Below, one piece after another: positions 1-10,650 of a stretch of 64,000 nucleotides of DNA; position 1 is the stretch's first letter, and each line of letters starts with the position of its first letter. The stretch covers positions 124,001-188,000 of the forward strand of contig MARA01000052.1 in assembly GCA_001792895.1 (NCBI GenBank), in the 5' to 3' direction. Origin of the DNA: Lentinus brumalis. Its lineage: Eukaryota; Basidiomycota; Agaricomycetes; Polyporales; Polyporaceae. Made by a program: the position numbers and the translations under genes. The notes under the pieces were generated by a model. The model did no database searches, was not told the DNA's origin, and saw only the letters and a program-made list of their open reading frames with translations.

Positions 1-14
1 TGCAACTCACGCAC

Positions 15-159
15 GTTGGTACCGTCTCTTGCGGCGATTCAGCGCTGCAGCGTTCGTCTTGAGCCGCTCTTCAAACAGCAGCAGGTCACGGTGGGTTGCG
101 ATGTCATTTGGAGGGTAGAACGAGCCAGCAGGGGACGGGAGCGTCGGCCGCGGAGCCAT
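15..159 (-). CDS. Spo7-like protein, first exon (runs off left edge)
   Basis: Spo7 (animal CNEP1R1) is the ER/nuclear-envelope membrane subunit that activates the Nem1 phosphatase, which dephosphorylates the lipin Pah1 and so controls phospholipid versus triglyceride synthesis and nuclear shape. The 48-codon exon starts at the ATG at 159. It holds a Pro-rich N-terminus, then residues 24-34 RDLLLFEERLK and a basic stretch NRRKRRYQ, which matches the conserved start of fungal Spo7 just before its two membrane helices. A GTGCGT donor follows at 14, and the intron continues past the window edge, so the membrane part is not visible. Recognition rests on this short motif from family knowledge; no alternative family is evident. 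An upstream in-frame ATG would lengthen the N-terminus without adding recognisable sequence. Confidence 0.65.
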
Positions 160-838
160 AGGTCGTGGTACACGGCCAAGTCCCGCGCGTCTCTTCCACT
201 CACCACTCGCCCGGCGCTTATGAACAAACCACAACCCACATGTCCTCGCCAGGCCGGGGTGCCGCAGTCGGTAATGAAGATACCGCAGTTCACGCGGAGA
301 CAAACGGGTGAGGTATCCAATAAATAACGTTAGATGTCATGAACACTACACTGCAATACGGTGCCATCGGACAGAATTCCTTTCCTTCCGTCCAGATCCA
401 TTGCTGTGAGGTATAAGAGGAGCGAAACAGTGGGAATGAGAGTGAGAGTGGGGAGTGCAAGTATGTACGCAAATGCAGAGTCCAGGCACACGCGAAGCGC
501 GAACGCCGACAAGGTCCGTACCGAACCAACAGGCGACGACTAGTCACTACGCAGAGGACCGTGCAGATGAGAAAGTACGGAGAGAGAGAGGATCAAGTGG
601 GGTGAAGAGGTAAGAAGACAGAAGGCTGTATGCAAACAACTGGTAGAAATTGTAGGAGACGTATCAACAGATGCAGGATGCGATATGTGGGGAATCGGGA
701 TGCAATGTCTGATGCGTTGAGGTTGCCACTGATTGCGGAGAAGTACGAAATGTGATGATGCATAGATGCGCGAAGAACCACGTCGATAACCTTGAACCTT
801 GCCCGGTCACCAGCCAGTCAAGCCAGAATCCCCATACC
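160..838. other. Intergenic, no gene seen
   Basis: This lies between the 5' end of the Spo7-like gene and the 3' end of the next minus-strand gene. Short ORFs exist on both strands but none has protein-like composition or splice support. A purine-rich GAGA tract lies near 431-455. It probably contains the Spo7-like promoter and the neighbour's terminator. Confidence 0.5.
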
Positions 839-2456
839 TCAGTACGAGGACGTGAGCGCACGGCGCGGGTCCTCGCTCACAGGAGCGTTCCCCCCAACCA
901 AGAACGTCATCCACCCAAACATGGCCATCAGGAAACGCACGAGCCACGCCGAGTCCGCGCCCAAGCCAAGCCCGGGGCGGAGCTGCAGCGCGAACGCGAT
1001 GTCGAGCGGCTGGCGGGGCGTCCTCTGGCGCGGCCGCCGCACCTCCTGCATCTCGACTTCGAGAGCGTCGTCGGAGAAGAGCGCCCCGGGTAGCATGGGT
1101 GCGGGTGAGTCCGAGCGGGGTGGGGATGGCGTGCCGCCGAGACCAAGCTGGGGAGCGTCGGCTGCGCGAAGAGACCAGGAGGGCTTGCGAGACAGCGTCG
1201 GGGAGGACTGCACCTCGCGCATCTGAGGCGCACGCCGGGCGGGCGAGGGCGTCGGACTGGCGAGTGGCGAACGCATGGGTGTCCGGAGCGGGGTGGCGAA
1301 GGGGGTGGATTGGTTCGAGTGGAGGTCCGGGAGAGGCAGGAGGTCCGGGTCGGCGTGTTCGTCGACAACGATGCGCGGGACGTCGGGCCTCGGTTCGTAT
1401 TGCGGAGGTAGATCCGGGTCCTGGAAAAGCAGCGAACGCTCCGGAGCGTCGTGGAACTTCTCGGAATCGACGTTGTCGTCGTCCGAGTCGATGTCCACGA
1501 GTTTCTCGTTGAGCTCTTCGCTAGACTTCTCGTCGAAGATGTACACCGGCGGGAGCGGCGCGTCGTAGCATATGCGGCGCTTCTCTGGCAAGGGGGCGTT
1601 GCCTCCATCTTCGTCGTCGCGAGACATGTCGAGGCCGACGCGCTTCTCGAGGCGAGGCAGGACATCCCAGGCGAGACCGGACTTGATCATGAAGTTGGCG
1701 GCGTGGTTGTACGCATAGAGACCGGCGGCGACGCAGAAGACAGCGAACAGGGCAGCGAGACAGGAGACAGCGATGACGATGACCGGCGGAGATGAGTAGA
1801 GATCGGCGAAGGTGACGGCAGGAAGTTCCTGGGAGGGCTCATCGGGCGATGCGGCGTCCTCGGATACGGCCTCCGTCGCAGCGACCGAGGCGGCATCGTC
1901 GGACACGGGAAGGACATCGCCGTCGATGTCTTCGAGAGAGCCGGTGCTCTCGAGGTTCTTGAGAATCTCGTAGAGCTGCTTCTCGTCTTGGGTGGGTGAT
2001 CCGTCGACATTGAGGGGAATGACAGCCTTTACGGCATCGAGATCTTCGAGGCTAGAGAGGAGGGCGGACTGCTCTTCGGAAGTGGTGAGGGAGACATGGA
2101 TGTCGCCGTCTTCGCAAGCTAGGCAGTCCGGAGCCTCTCTGTGGAGATGCGTGGTCAGCACCGGTGGTCAAAGCGCTGAGATCTGCGCTGTGCCATGCTG
2201 GTGGTGCATGCGGCCCTCTGCACGCGACGGAAGCCCATGAATGAAATCGAGAACTCACCCTGTGCGAGAGGCAAATATGGCCTGGATGGCATTCTGAACC
2301 TCGAGGGACCTTCTTACCCTGCACTCCCGACAGATCAGCGATGAAAAATGGGCAGAACGGAGCGGCGTGGACGTACGTTTGTGGCGCGTCCGAAATGGGA
2401 CGTGCAGTGACGACCAGCGCGAGCAAGGAGAAGGAGACGAGGATGTTGACAGTCAT
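839..2456 (-). CDS. Secretory single-pass membrane protein, unknown function
   Basis: Three exons are proposed: 2456-2377, 2318-2259 and 2138-839, all in consistent phase 2, giving about 479 aa. The N-terminus MTVNILVSFSLLALVVTARP is a signal peptide. An acidic Ser/Asp-rich lumenal/extracellular segment follows. One strong membrane helix (VIVIAVSCLAALFAVFCVAAG) comes about 150 residues into the last exon. The long tail is acidic, then Pro/Ser-rich with repeated TPxxSP-like motifs that look phosphorylatable. A hydrophobic stretch (WLVRFLMAMFGWMTFLVGG) near the C-terminus could be a second membrane anchor. Introns carry GTACGT and GTGAGT donors and a CTGAC branch point. I do not recognise a family; the layout resembles basidiomycete-specific type I membrane proteins. 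It is divergent from the J-domain gene, 308 nt away. Exon 2 is the least certain part. Confidence 0.7.
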
Positions 2457-2764
2457 CGTGAGCAATGCCGCTGAGAGCGACTTGCCCAACACGATTGAAC
2501 GTGTCTGAGTCGAGGACGGAGTGTCGGCGGTGGTGGCCTCGGAAAGAGCACGAATCTCATCCCCGTCTCCGGCCCGACTGACGTGTCCGCGCTGGTAATG
2601 TAAGCTCCATATCCGGTGCTTACCGCCCATTATCAGCTTAACTGATAGTGAGCGTCGACCGATAAGATAACGCTGCAACTTGCTTCCTGCCATCACTCGA
2701 GCTCCCTCCATGCACAAGCCTCTCCACTTTCTGTGAAAGGTGGGAGTCTGTGTCTTGTACCACA
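2457..2764. promoter_or_regulatory. Shared divergent promoter region
   Basis: These 308 nt separate the start codons of the minus-strand membrane protein and the plus-strand J-domain gene, so both promoters must lie here or overlap the first exons. No clear TATA box is visible. This is inferred from gene layout only. Confidence 0.4.
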
Positions 2765-3590
2765 ATGCAGTCTTTCCGAAACATCATTCCACGACAACAC
2801 TGTCATCCACTTCGTTCGACCCGACAGTTCAACACGTCATGTCCGCGGACAGGTCATTACCAGACACTCGGCATACCCAAGAACGCGACTCGGAATCAAA
2901 TCAAGGTGCGTGTGGGCTGAACTCTGCAACGTATGTGCGCTTATTGTCACCCAGGCCAGCTACTACCAGGTGAGCTTCGCGAAGAACGCGTACATGACGC
3001 ACGCTTACCGGGCTAAGCCGGCTAGCTCAGCAAGCAGTTCCATCCGGACGTGAACAAGGACCCCTCAGCGAAGGAGAAGTTCCAGGCAGTCAGCGAGGCC
3101 TACGCAGTCCTAGGTGACGATCGGCAACGGTACGTCCAGCCCGTTTTTCCGCTTTATCCCTCCATGTCCTCAAGAGTTCCGCATCCACCATAGACGGGCC
3201 TACGACCGCGACCAGACCGCAGCCTATAATTCCTCACATCCGCACACGCACCATGAAGCGAGCTCGAGCTACACCCACTGGTCGTTCGAAGGTCGTCGAC
3301 GCGGTGCGACCCACGCCTGGGAGTACTCCCGCCGCCCGAACACTGGCCGCGCCTACACGTACCCTCCTCCACCCGGGACGTCTCACTACGCGCACACTCA
3401 GCAGCACCCCCAGCGTCCGAACCCCTTCTCGAACCCGAATGTGCAGCGGGCGACAGGCCGGAGAGGACCCCTACCTTCGGAGCCGGCCGACCATGTCGCG
3501 AGAGAGTCCATGCTTGGACGGACCGTCCAGGTCGCTGCCCTGATACTGCTCATTGCGACCATCGGACACGGGTTCAGTGCTAGTGCGTAG
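2765..3590 (+). CDS. Mitochondrial DNAJC30-like J-domain protein
   Basis: J-domain proteins stimulate the ATPase of Hsp70. Four exons are proposed: 2765-2905, 2955-2969, 3026-3129 and 3194-3590, giving 218 aa. Residues 1-30 are rich in Arg/Ser/Thr with few acids, typical of a mitochondrial presequence. The J domain spans about residues 31-90: HYQTLGI, helix II ending in [10 protein letters not shown] with the diagnostic HPD, then [13 protein letters not shown] and RRAYDR. A Ser/His/Pro-rich linker follows, and a C-terminal hydrophobic helix ([17 protein letters not shown]) suggests a membrane anchor. This order (presequence, J domain, C-terminal helix) matches DNAJC30-type proteins, linked in animals to ATP synthase and complex I. 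Exon 2 is only 15 nt and encodes ASYYQ inside helix II. All phases agree. Confidence 0.82.
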
Positions 3591-4198
3591 TAGAGAGGAT
3601 GTGTAGACTTCGATCGGACGGACTTTAGATGGATACCATCGACGCTGTATAGCTTGTATTGTAGGTGCTCACTACTGAAAGACGCATTCGCCGCTGCTGA
3701 CAGACGTCTGCGCACAGATTTGTAATGCCACTTCCAGATTGCAGGTACATTCTGTCCCAGACAACGTTTTCCATGCTACCGCTTGCCAGCGCCCTCGACC
3801 AGGGCACAGCAGAAAGTAACTTAACGAGTGGCTCTTCGGATGACAGGCAACAGCTCTTCAGGCGCGAGCTGACTCGCGTCTTTCGAACGAGGATGGGTGT
3901 GTGGTGGCGAATCTGATTTGAGCATCGGTCAGTCTCACGCTGACAGATAGCAATCGCAGCTGCTACTGAGGCCGAACGGGCTCCCTCTGTTGCTGCTTCG
4001 CCTGCGGTATAATGTCCTGCTGCACTCGGCCCGCGGCACCTTCCGCACTGCGACGCGTCTTGCTGCAGCTCGCAGTCTTTTTATAGCGTGCTGCAGCACG
4101 TCCAGCAGGGTATAGTAACCGACGGCGAGTACTCCACTCATACACTCCCTCCTCCCATTCATTCCCTCCAGACCCGACCAACGTACATCATCACCAAT
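3591..4198. other. Intergenic with palindrome and TATA-like box
   Basis: No coding exon is convincing. A TTATAG box at 4081-4086 lies about 115 nt upstream of the next start codon. It is followed directly by the perfect 14-bp palindrome CGTGCTGCAGCACG (4087-4100), a plausible dimeric-regulator site for the exonuclease-like gene. Its function is inferred from position only. Confidence 0.4.
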
Positions 4199-5359
4199 AT
4201 GAACGTACAGATATCGCCGTATACTCTCTGCGACACTTACGAAGCGGCCTCCCTAGCAGCAGAAGAACTATCTGCGAGCTCCACCCTCATCGTAGACTGC
4301 GAAGGCCGCGACATCGGCATGCCAGGCGGCGCACTTAGCATCATCGCAATCGGCGACGCGACCGCCTCCAAAATCTTCCTCTTCGACGTCCTCGCGCTCA
4401 CAGATCTGGCCGACCCGCTCCTCGCACCGCTCCTCTCCCTCCTCCGCCGTCCCGACATCACGAAGGTCATGTGGGACGGGCGAGCGGACTTCACCGAGGT
4501 AGCGGAGGCGTACGGGGTGCGCATGGAGGGCGTACTCGATCTGCAGCTCGTTGAGGTCGCCCAGCGCTGGAGGCGGAAGCGGAAAGGATGCAGGCGGCAG
4601 CAGCACACGGCGGACTACTTCAAAAGCCTGAAGGACGAGCTTACGGAAGACCCTGCTGCGCTGGAAGGCATACATCGTCTCTACGGCCTTGAACACTGCG
4701 CGGGAATGTACGGGTTGATCAAGAAAGGAGAAGGGAAGAACCGTAAGTGATCGCATTGATATTTGCACCGCTGCTGCGAAGGCTGAGTTAACCACCAAGA
4801 CGACGTAGTGGCTATGCACGAGCAGGACCGCACCGAAGTGTGGATGCAGCGGCCACTTCCAGAGGCCCTCCTGGAGTACTCAGCACACGACATCCGCATC
4901 ATCGCCCAGCTCTTCGCGCGCTTCGAGAAGAAAGGCCATTACTTGGACGACCAAGAGGCCCTGAAAGCGACGTCGGCGCGCTACATGGAGGCGTGCCCGA
5001 CCCGCGAGCTCAGAGCCAAGCATGCGCAGCTAGACCTGAGCAAATTCGTCCCGCTGGACGTCTTGACGCCCCCGCCAGATGGAATGCCGACGTTCGAGTG
5101 TGCGCGGTGCGAGCGGGTGCTGTCGCTGCGGTGTTTCTCGACTGCGGCCAGGCCGCCGTCCGTTTCAGAGGAGTCCAAGGCGGCGGGGCCCGCTTCGGAC
5201 GCTGCAGCACCCGCAGGGCTCACACCGGAAGAAGTGACCGCGGAGGAAGGTCAGGCGACTATCACTTGGCGACTGACGTTGTGTCGGCTGTGCAGTCTCC
5301 TCGCACGGCGGCACTCGGAGACAGCCCTTGGCGAATGGGTGGCTACTACGATGGATTGA
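4199..5359 (+). CDS. DEDDy 3'-5' exonuclease-like protein with CxxC module, copy 1
   Basis: Two exons (4199-4742, 4809-5359; intron phase 1) encode 364 aa. The fold is that of the RNase D/Exd1 family (DnaQ-like 3'-5' exonuclease): motif I TLIVDCEGRD (Asp and Glu), motif II KVMWDGRADFTEVAEAYGV (Asp), then VLDLQLVEVA and motif III LLEYSAHD, where Tyr and Asp are four residues apart, the DEDDy type that hydrolyses nucleic acid 3' ends with two metal ions. The C-terminal part has CARC and, about 80 residues later, CRLC, suggesting a zinc ribbon, with a copy-specific acidic Ala/Glu insertion between them. The substrate, RNA or DNA, is unknown. Copies 2 and 3 lie downstream in the same direction with the same intron position. 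Catalytic residues appear kept. The start is the first ATG before the conserved YTLCDTY segment. Confidence 0.78.
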
Positions 5360-6252
5360 GGTCCGAGGTTGTGCCTCTTCTCTGGCAGCCCAATTGTATG
5401 GTTCGACATTCGGTTTGGTATTGACCTTCATTATTTAATGCATATGCGATCCACTGGCATTGAAGATCGATCATCCACTGGCACAGTATTCTTGCGGTGG
5501 GGAACCAAGATACGCGCACAGTGAACAGCCCAGCCATGGCGTCACGGTGCAGTCTGTCCGGTGCCCGTCTCCTCCATGTACTACCCTATTCCGCCCACAG
5601 CACCCACTGGTCACCGTCTCCACCCTCACCCTCGCCGCTATGCGTTATTGCCATCGGTCGATCTGTGTCAGCACCCTCATCACCGTCGGAGGGACAAGAG
5701 GCTCACACTCAGCAGACGTGGCTCGAACGTCCGGGTTCTATATGACCCACATATATGTCTTGGTCTCGTAGCCATGGCCGGTATTGCTGGACGTCGGGAG
5801 TACTGCATGATTGTCAACACAGTACTATAGCTGCGAGCAGCGAAGATTGCACCCATTCGCGCTTGGCAGGAACCTCAGGCCCTCAGCGCGTCGCCGCTGC
5901 AGTCTCGCGCCCCGTACTACATGCGGTCGTACCGGTTGGGGTGTGAGTCTGATACTATTGGCACGAGACTCGGGCTTGTGTGAGATAAGTATCCAACACA
6001 GCCACTTTTCTTCCGGCCCTAAACTCCACACGCAAGCGGCGACTCCGCGAGCACGCTGCTCCTTTACTTATCCTCGCACACTGTACTCGTACTGATGTCC
6101 AGATCACCTCGCTGAAGGGTTTCAGACTACACCTGGTAACTCAGTGTTCAGCCGTCCGTCCGTTGATTGTGGTACTGCGCGAATCAGGCCACCAGTACCT
6201 CAGGCCCCAGCCCCCTCCGATTGAAAGCCTCCTGCGACGACACCTCCACGCG
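5360..6252. other. Intergenic, no confident gene
   Basis: Only short ORFs without domain signal occur. The string ACACTCAGCAGAC near 5705 recurs near 9453, upstream of exonuclease copy 3, so this stretch may hold a decayed remnant of a duplicated 5' flank. That is a weak inference from one short match. Confidence 0.35.
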
Positions 6253-7552
6253 ATGGCTTCTCTTACGTCCCTCCCGCCCGAGGTGCTTGCGCAAATCCTG
6301 GTCTATGAGTCGCAAGACGTCGATACACTGAAGAGCTGCTCCTTGACTTGCAGAGAACTCCTACCCATCAGTCAATACTACCTCTTCTCTCATGTCGACT
6401 TTAACCTCTTGGACCGCATGGAAGCTACAATCTTCCGAAGTCACATCACTCACCTGAAGCTTTCCCCCAGATCCGAAATCTTGGCGGGATATCCCGACAC
6501 CCCCGTCGCTGCGGCTGTCAGTCTGCCGCGACTGAGAGGCCTGTGCTTCCACCACGTATCGTTCTCACACATGTCGGTTTCCGCGGTTGTCCAGACCAAC
6601 CTCCCGGCATTCGTCACCGTCGTGGAGCTCTCTCTGTACAAGACGACGCATCTAGACCAGGAACATATACAGGGTCTAATCTGCGCCCTGCCAAACCTGT
6701 CACGTCTGTCGCTTCACGCGGTGACGTTGAGCAGGCATCCCGGCGGGGTGGCGAGGCACTCCAAACAGAACCCACCTGAGGTTCCAGAGCAGGACAACGG
6801 CCCGCGTCTCACATTTCTGCGTGCCTCTCCATGGCACGCCCGGGATGGTACCACTGTCCTGGTCGAATGGCTCCCTCAGACGGCGACGAGGGATACGCTG
6901 AGGACGCTCGAACTGCCGGCAGACTCGCGAAACTCGCACGCCGTCGTCAATGGCTTCGGTACATCAGTCGAGTCTCTCAAGATTGAGAGACTAGAAAGTA
7001 TCACGAAGAGTGAGCGGAGCTGATTACTGTGTACATGTTATCCCATACCCTGACACTTTGTTTTCCAGGTTGGGACATATCGTTCATCGGCCGATACGTC
7101 GTTCTCCGCACCCTCGACGTCGGATGGGACTTGCATGGGCCACAGCGCTGGTACCAGCTATACAAGATGCTGTCCTACATGCGTTCGCCCAATCTCAGCG
7201 AGGTGGTCCTCCGGTTCGACGCCACGCAGGATCCAGACTCGGTCATCGACCTTGATGGCCTCCTGGCATCCCCAGTTGACAGTTACTTGTCACGCGCCTT
7301 CCCTAGCTTACACCGCGTCTGCATCGTCATCAAGTCTGATGCGAGCACGTTACCTTCAGCGAAGAGGGACCGGCTCAGGAAGGTGTTCAAGAGTTGGATG
7401 ACGACCCTCGACTCTCTGGGAAAGCTGCAGATCGAGTTCGACTACGTGGGGAAGGTCAGAATGGCGCTGATATTGAAACTTCGTTGCAAAACTGAGGCTT
7501 GCCCATATAGGTACCGACGGCTGCGATGCGCAACTACCGGTCCGACAGATGA
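6253..7552 (+). CDS. F-box protein with LRR-like C-terminus
   Basis: F-box proteins bind Skp1 and recruit substrates to SCF ubiquitin ligases. The N-terminus ASLTSLPPEVLAQILVYESQ followed by TLKSCSLTCRELLPISQYYLF is a clear F-box (residues 4-45). The rest contains Leu-rich segments (LPRLRGLCF, LPNLSRLSLHAV, LRTLELPAD) typical of the irregular leucine-rich repeats in fungal F-box proteins. Exon 1 is 6253-7009 and exon 2 is 7069-7454 (GTGAGC...TTTTCCAG, phase 1). A final short exon 7511-7552 is proposed through a GTCAGA...ATATAG intron, giving about 394 aa; without it the ORF would end at 7559. The gene sits between exonuclease-like copies 1 and 2, interrupting their tandem order. The substrate is unknown. 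Confidence 0.75.
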
Positions 7553-7976
7553 CTGGTGACGACTTTACATAGGCAGATACCTTCCTGTCTTGGAGGTGAC
7601 GCGAAGACCCGATATATGACTTGCTTCGCCCACTGTGACGAGGAGAATCGGATGTTGTGGTGGCGTCTCCTCACCGGCATCGTGACCCGACGTCTCATCG
7701 CTCGTCAGGGGCACCTTTGAATTTTTCAACACACGACTCATGCACTTACGTCGTGATGGACTCTGGATGTAGGTTTGCGTATCAATAGCAGCACGCGGCC
7801 CGACACTGTACCGTCAACCCGTATTGCTGCGGTAGCTCCATGCCACGCTATATATGTACGTCCTTCCAACCGTTGCTCAACGGGCGTCGACTCACTCGTG
7901 CACGTTGATCCCGACCAGATCCTATTGAGCTCCACCTACTCCCTGCGGTACTTCGTCCGCACGTCGAGTCTCAATC
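7553..7976. promoter_or_regulatory. Upstream region of exonuclease copy 2
   Basis: No gene is seen. A TATATAT box at about 7848-7854 lies some 125 nt upstream of the copy 2 start. The string TGCTGCGGTAGCTCC near 7825 also occurs near 9330 upstream of copy 3, as expected if copies 2 and 3 arose by duplication that included their promoter. Confidence 0.45.
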
Positions 7977-9027
7977 ATGGCGGCTCCCAAATACACTCTC
8001 TGCGACACCTACGAATCTGTCACGGTCGCGGCTTCGACCCTTACCAGCGCATCCACCCTCATCCTCGACTGCGAAGCTCGCGATCTCGGATGCACCAACG
8101 GCGTCCTCAGTATCATTTCCATCTCGGACGTTGATGCCGCGACCGTCTTCCTCATCGACGCACTTGCCCTTCCGAACTCCTCCCATCCCGCGTTCACGCC
8201 CCTACTCGACCTACTCAGGAGCGAAGCGGTGACGAAACTGATGTGGGACGGCAGAGCTGATGCTCTTGAGCTCCGCGAGGTGTACGGCGTGGAGTTGGGC
8301 GGAGTGCTGGACCTACAGCTGGCGGAAGTCGTCTCTCGCAGGAACGTGCGCGGCGAGAAGGATGACTTCAGGCGACGACGGCTCGCGACCGGCTACTTCA
8401 GGGAGATGGCGCTAGACATCTCCCGTAATCCCGGTGAATACGACGGCATCTATCAGGTGTCGGGGATGAACGCCGCTCTGAAGGCCCGCAACATTAGGGA
8501 CAACAAAGATGGTGGGCCAGCTGCACCCTAGTGCGTCTTGATGTTGAGGACTGACTGAAGACCGCACTACAGCCACCGTTCTCGACCTTCAGAAGGCGCA
8601 GGGCAGCGGGATATGGCTTGAGCGCCCGCTTCCGGAGACACTCCTTCGATACGCAGCCCACGATCTGACACTCATAGCGATGCTGTACGCCAGCTTCATG
8701 CGTGGGGGTTGGATCAAGGAAAACAACGTCGCTCTTCTTAAAGAGCAGTCGGCGCGCTACATGCGCACATTCCGCACACGCGAGATCAAGGACCTCTTCG
8801 ACGACAGCAAAGTGGCCATGTTCGTACCCCTTCATGTTCTCGAGGCGCCTCCTGGGAACGCTCAGCTCATCGAGTGCCTGTGGTGCAAGCAGCAGCTCCC
8901 TCTCCGCTGCTTCTCGGTGCGGAGGGACGCCGGGAGGGTACAGCAGAGATCGACGCTCTGCAAGCTCTGTGCCGCGCTGGCGAAGAGGGACTCAGAGGGG
9001 TCTAGGGGAGAGTGGGTTGCAGTGTAA
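7977..9027 (+). CDS. DEDDy 3'-5' exonuclease-like protein with CxxC module, copy 2
   Basis: Exons 7977-8511 and 8573-9027 give 329 aa. The intron sits at the same place and phase (1) as in copies 1 and 3, but its donor reads GTGGGC, weaker than usual. The protein keeps YTLCDTYES, motif I TLILDCEARD, motif II KLMWDGRADALELREVYGV, VLDLQLAEVV and motif III LLRYAAHD (Tyr-x3-Asp, DEDDy). The C-terminal module has CLWC ... LCKLC spaced by about 33 residues and ends SRGEWVAV, like copy 3. It is closer to copy 3 than to copy 1, which suggests two duplication steps. The role is inferred as 3'-5' trimming of nucleic acid; the substrate is unknown. Confidence 0.77.
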
Positions 9028-9487
9028 TTCCTGCCTAGCTGATCCCGTTTCTCATTCATCATACAAGGCTGCATCGTACGGAAGGACGGTCTCTAAGCGA
9101 GGCGAGAAATATAACCCCGAATGAAGTAAGGCTCTACAGCTAGGATGACAACGGAGGAGTCTGCGGTTTCGAGCGCTGTAGCGTACGGTCAATGGTATCG
9201 TGACCAGGCTTCTCACGCACGTCAGGACTTCTACCACGCGAGTCCTCGAGGGGGCCTGCGCATGCGAACATGAGATGATCACGTACAAGGACTTGTACGT
9301 CGGATTACGTTGCCGCTTGCCAGTGTGCTGCGGTAGCTCCGTCGAGGATTCTCAGTTCTCGGTACGTTCAGAGACCCCTTCTCCCGTCACAGTTCACTCA
9401 CCTATGCACGTATAACTCGTTCAGAGCTCCTGAGCTCTGCTTGCGTCCGGGCCACACTCAGCAGACACTGCTTCAGACGTTCTAAAC
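9028..9487. other. Intergenic between exonuclease copies 2 and 3
   Basis: No gene is seen. The stretch contains segments shared with the copy 2 upstream region (TGCTGCGGTAGCTCC near 9330) and the ACACTCAGCAGAC string near 9453, consistent with a duplicated promoter. Confidence 0.4.
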
Positions 9488-10534
9488 ATGACGGCCCGGC
9501 CGAGTCCCAACTACACCCTCTGTACAACCTACGCATCTACCGCGGTCGCAGCCTCGACCCTATCTCACTCATCTATCCTCATCCTAGACTGCGAAGCTCG
9601 CGATATCGGACGCAGCACGGGCGTTCTGAGCATCATTTCCATCTCAGATGTCGATGCCAAAACCATCTTCCTTATCGACGCCCTTGCGCTCCCCAACGCC
9701 TCCCATCCCGCATTCAAACCGCTATTCCGTCTGCTCAGCAGTGAAGCGGTGACAAAGCTGGTATGGGACGGACGAGCGGACGCTGTCGAGCTCCGCGAGA
9801 CGTACGGTGTAGAGCTGCGCGGAGTGCTCGACCTCCAGGTGGCGGAGGTTGGCTCCCGCAAGCGCGGGGCGGAACGGCAGCGGCTCTTACACTGTTTCAA
9901 GGCCCTGAAGGGAGATATCAAACGCAACCCCACGGAGTACGAGGACATACATCAGGTGTGCGGGATGAACGCCTGTCTCCAGCAGCGTGGCATCAAGGAT
10001 TCCAAAGATCGTAAGCCAGACACATTACTCAAAGCACCCGATATGACTGAGCGATCCTTCGCAGCTGCCGTCGTTGCGCTTCACAAGACATCGAGCAACC
10101 CGGATATGTGGCTTAAGCGCCCGCTCCCCGAGATGCTCCTCCGATACGCAGCGCACGATCTGGAGCTCATAGCGCAGCTGTACGTCAACTTCCAGCGCGC
10201 TGGCTGGATCAACAAGCGCAATGCCCCTCAGCTGAAAGCGCAGTCTGAGCGGTACTTGCGCACGTTCCGTACACGCGCTATCAAGGACCTTTTCGACCAA
10301 CGCGGCTTGGGTCCGTTCATGCCCCTGCATGTTCTTGAGAAGCCATTCGCAAAGGCACGGTGTTTCGAATGCGCTGGATGTAAGCAGCTGCTCATCCTGC
10401 ACTGGTTTTCGACGGGAACCCGGGACGGAGGGAGGACGTCAAAACAGAGAACACGGTGCACGTACTGCAAACTATGCGTCGCGTTAGCGAAGAAGAAGTC
10501 AGAGAAGTTTAAGGGCAGGTGGGTGGCTGTTTGA
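9488..10534 (+). CDS. DEDDy 3'-5' exonuclease-like protein with CxxC module, copy 3
   Basis: Exons 9488-10010 and 10065-10534 give 330 aa. The 54-nt intron has a GTAAGC donor and a TGACTGA-type branch and happens to be open in frame, so an unspliced 348-aa reading is possible; conservation with copies 1 and 2 favours splicing. Conserved motifs are ILILDCEARD, KLVWDGRADAVELRETYGV, VLDLQVAEV and LLRYAAHD (all four DEDDy acids plus Tyr). The C-terminal module is CAGCKQLL ... YCKLC, a likely zinc ribbon. The length is slightly shorter than copy 1, which has extra sequence between the Cys pairs. It is the last of three tandem paralogues, followed convergently by the AA9 gene 116 nt away. Confidence 0.77.
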   Translation: MTARPSPNYTLCTTYASTAVAASTLSHSSILILDCEARDIGRSTGVLSIISISDVDAKTIFLIDALALPNASHPAFKPLFRLLSSEAVTKLVWDGRADAVELRETYGVELRGVLDLQVAEVGSRKRGAERQRLLHCFKALKGDIKRNPTEYEDIHQVCGMNACLQQRGIKDSKDRKPDTLLKAPDMTERSFAAAVVALHKTSSNPDMWLKRPLPEMLLRYAAHDLELIAQLYVNFQRAGWINKRNAPQLKAQSERYLRTFRTRAIKDLFDQRGLGPFMPLHVLEKPFAKARCFECAGCKQLLILHWFSTGTRDGGRTSKQRTRCTYCKLCVALAKKKSEKFKGRWVAV

Positions 10535-10650
10535 CTGTGATCAATGGAATACCTCCTGGCAGCCAGTAGTTTGTATAGCTCTGAACGTGTATTTTGTACG
10601 AGTACATCGTAGCAGAATGTAACCCAACTTCACATGAATATCGAATATCT

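Noticed and set aside
752..1795. Several plus-strand ORFs opposite the 839-2456 membrane protein
   Set aside because: They are complementary shadows in GC-rich coding DNA; the minus strand has signal peptide, membrane helix and consistent splice phases.
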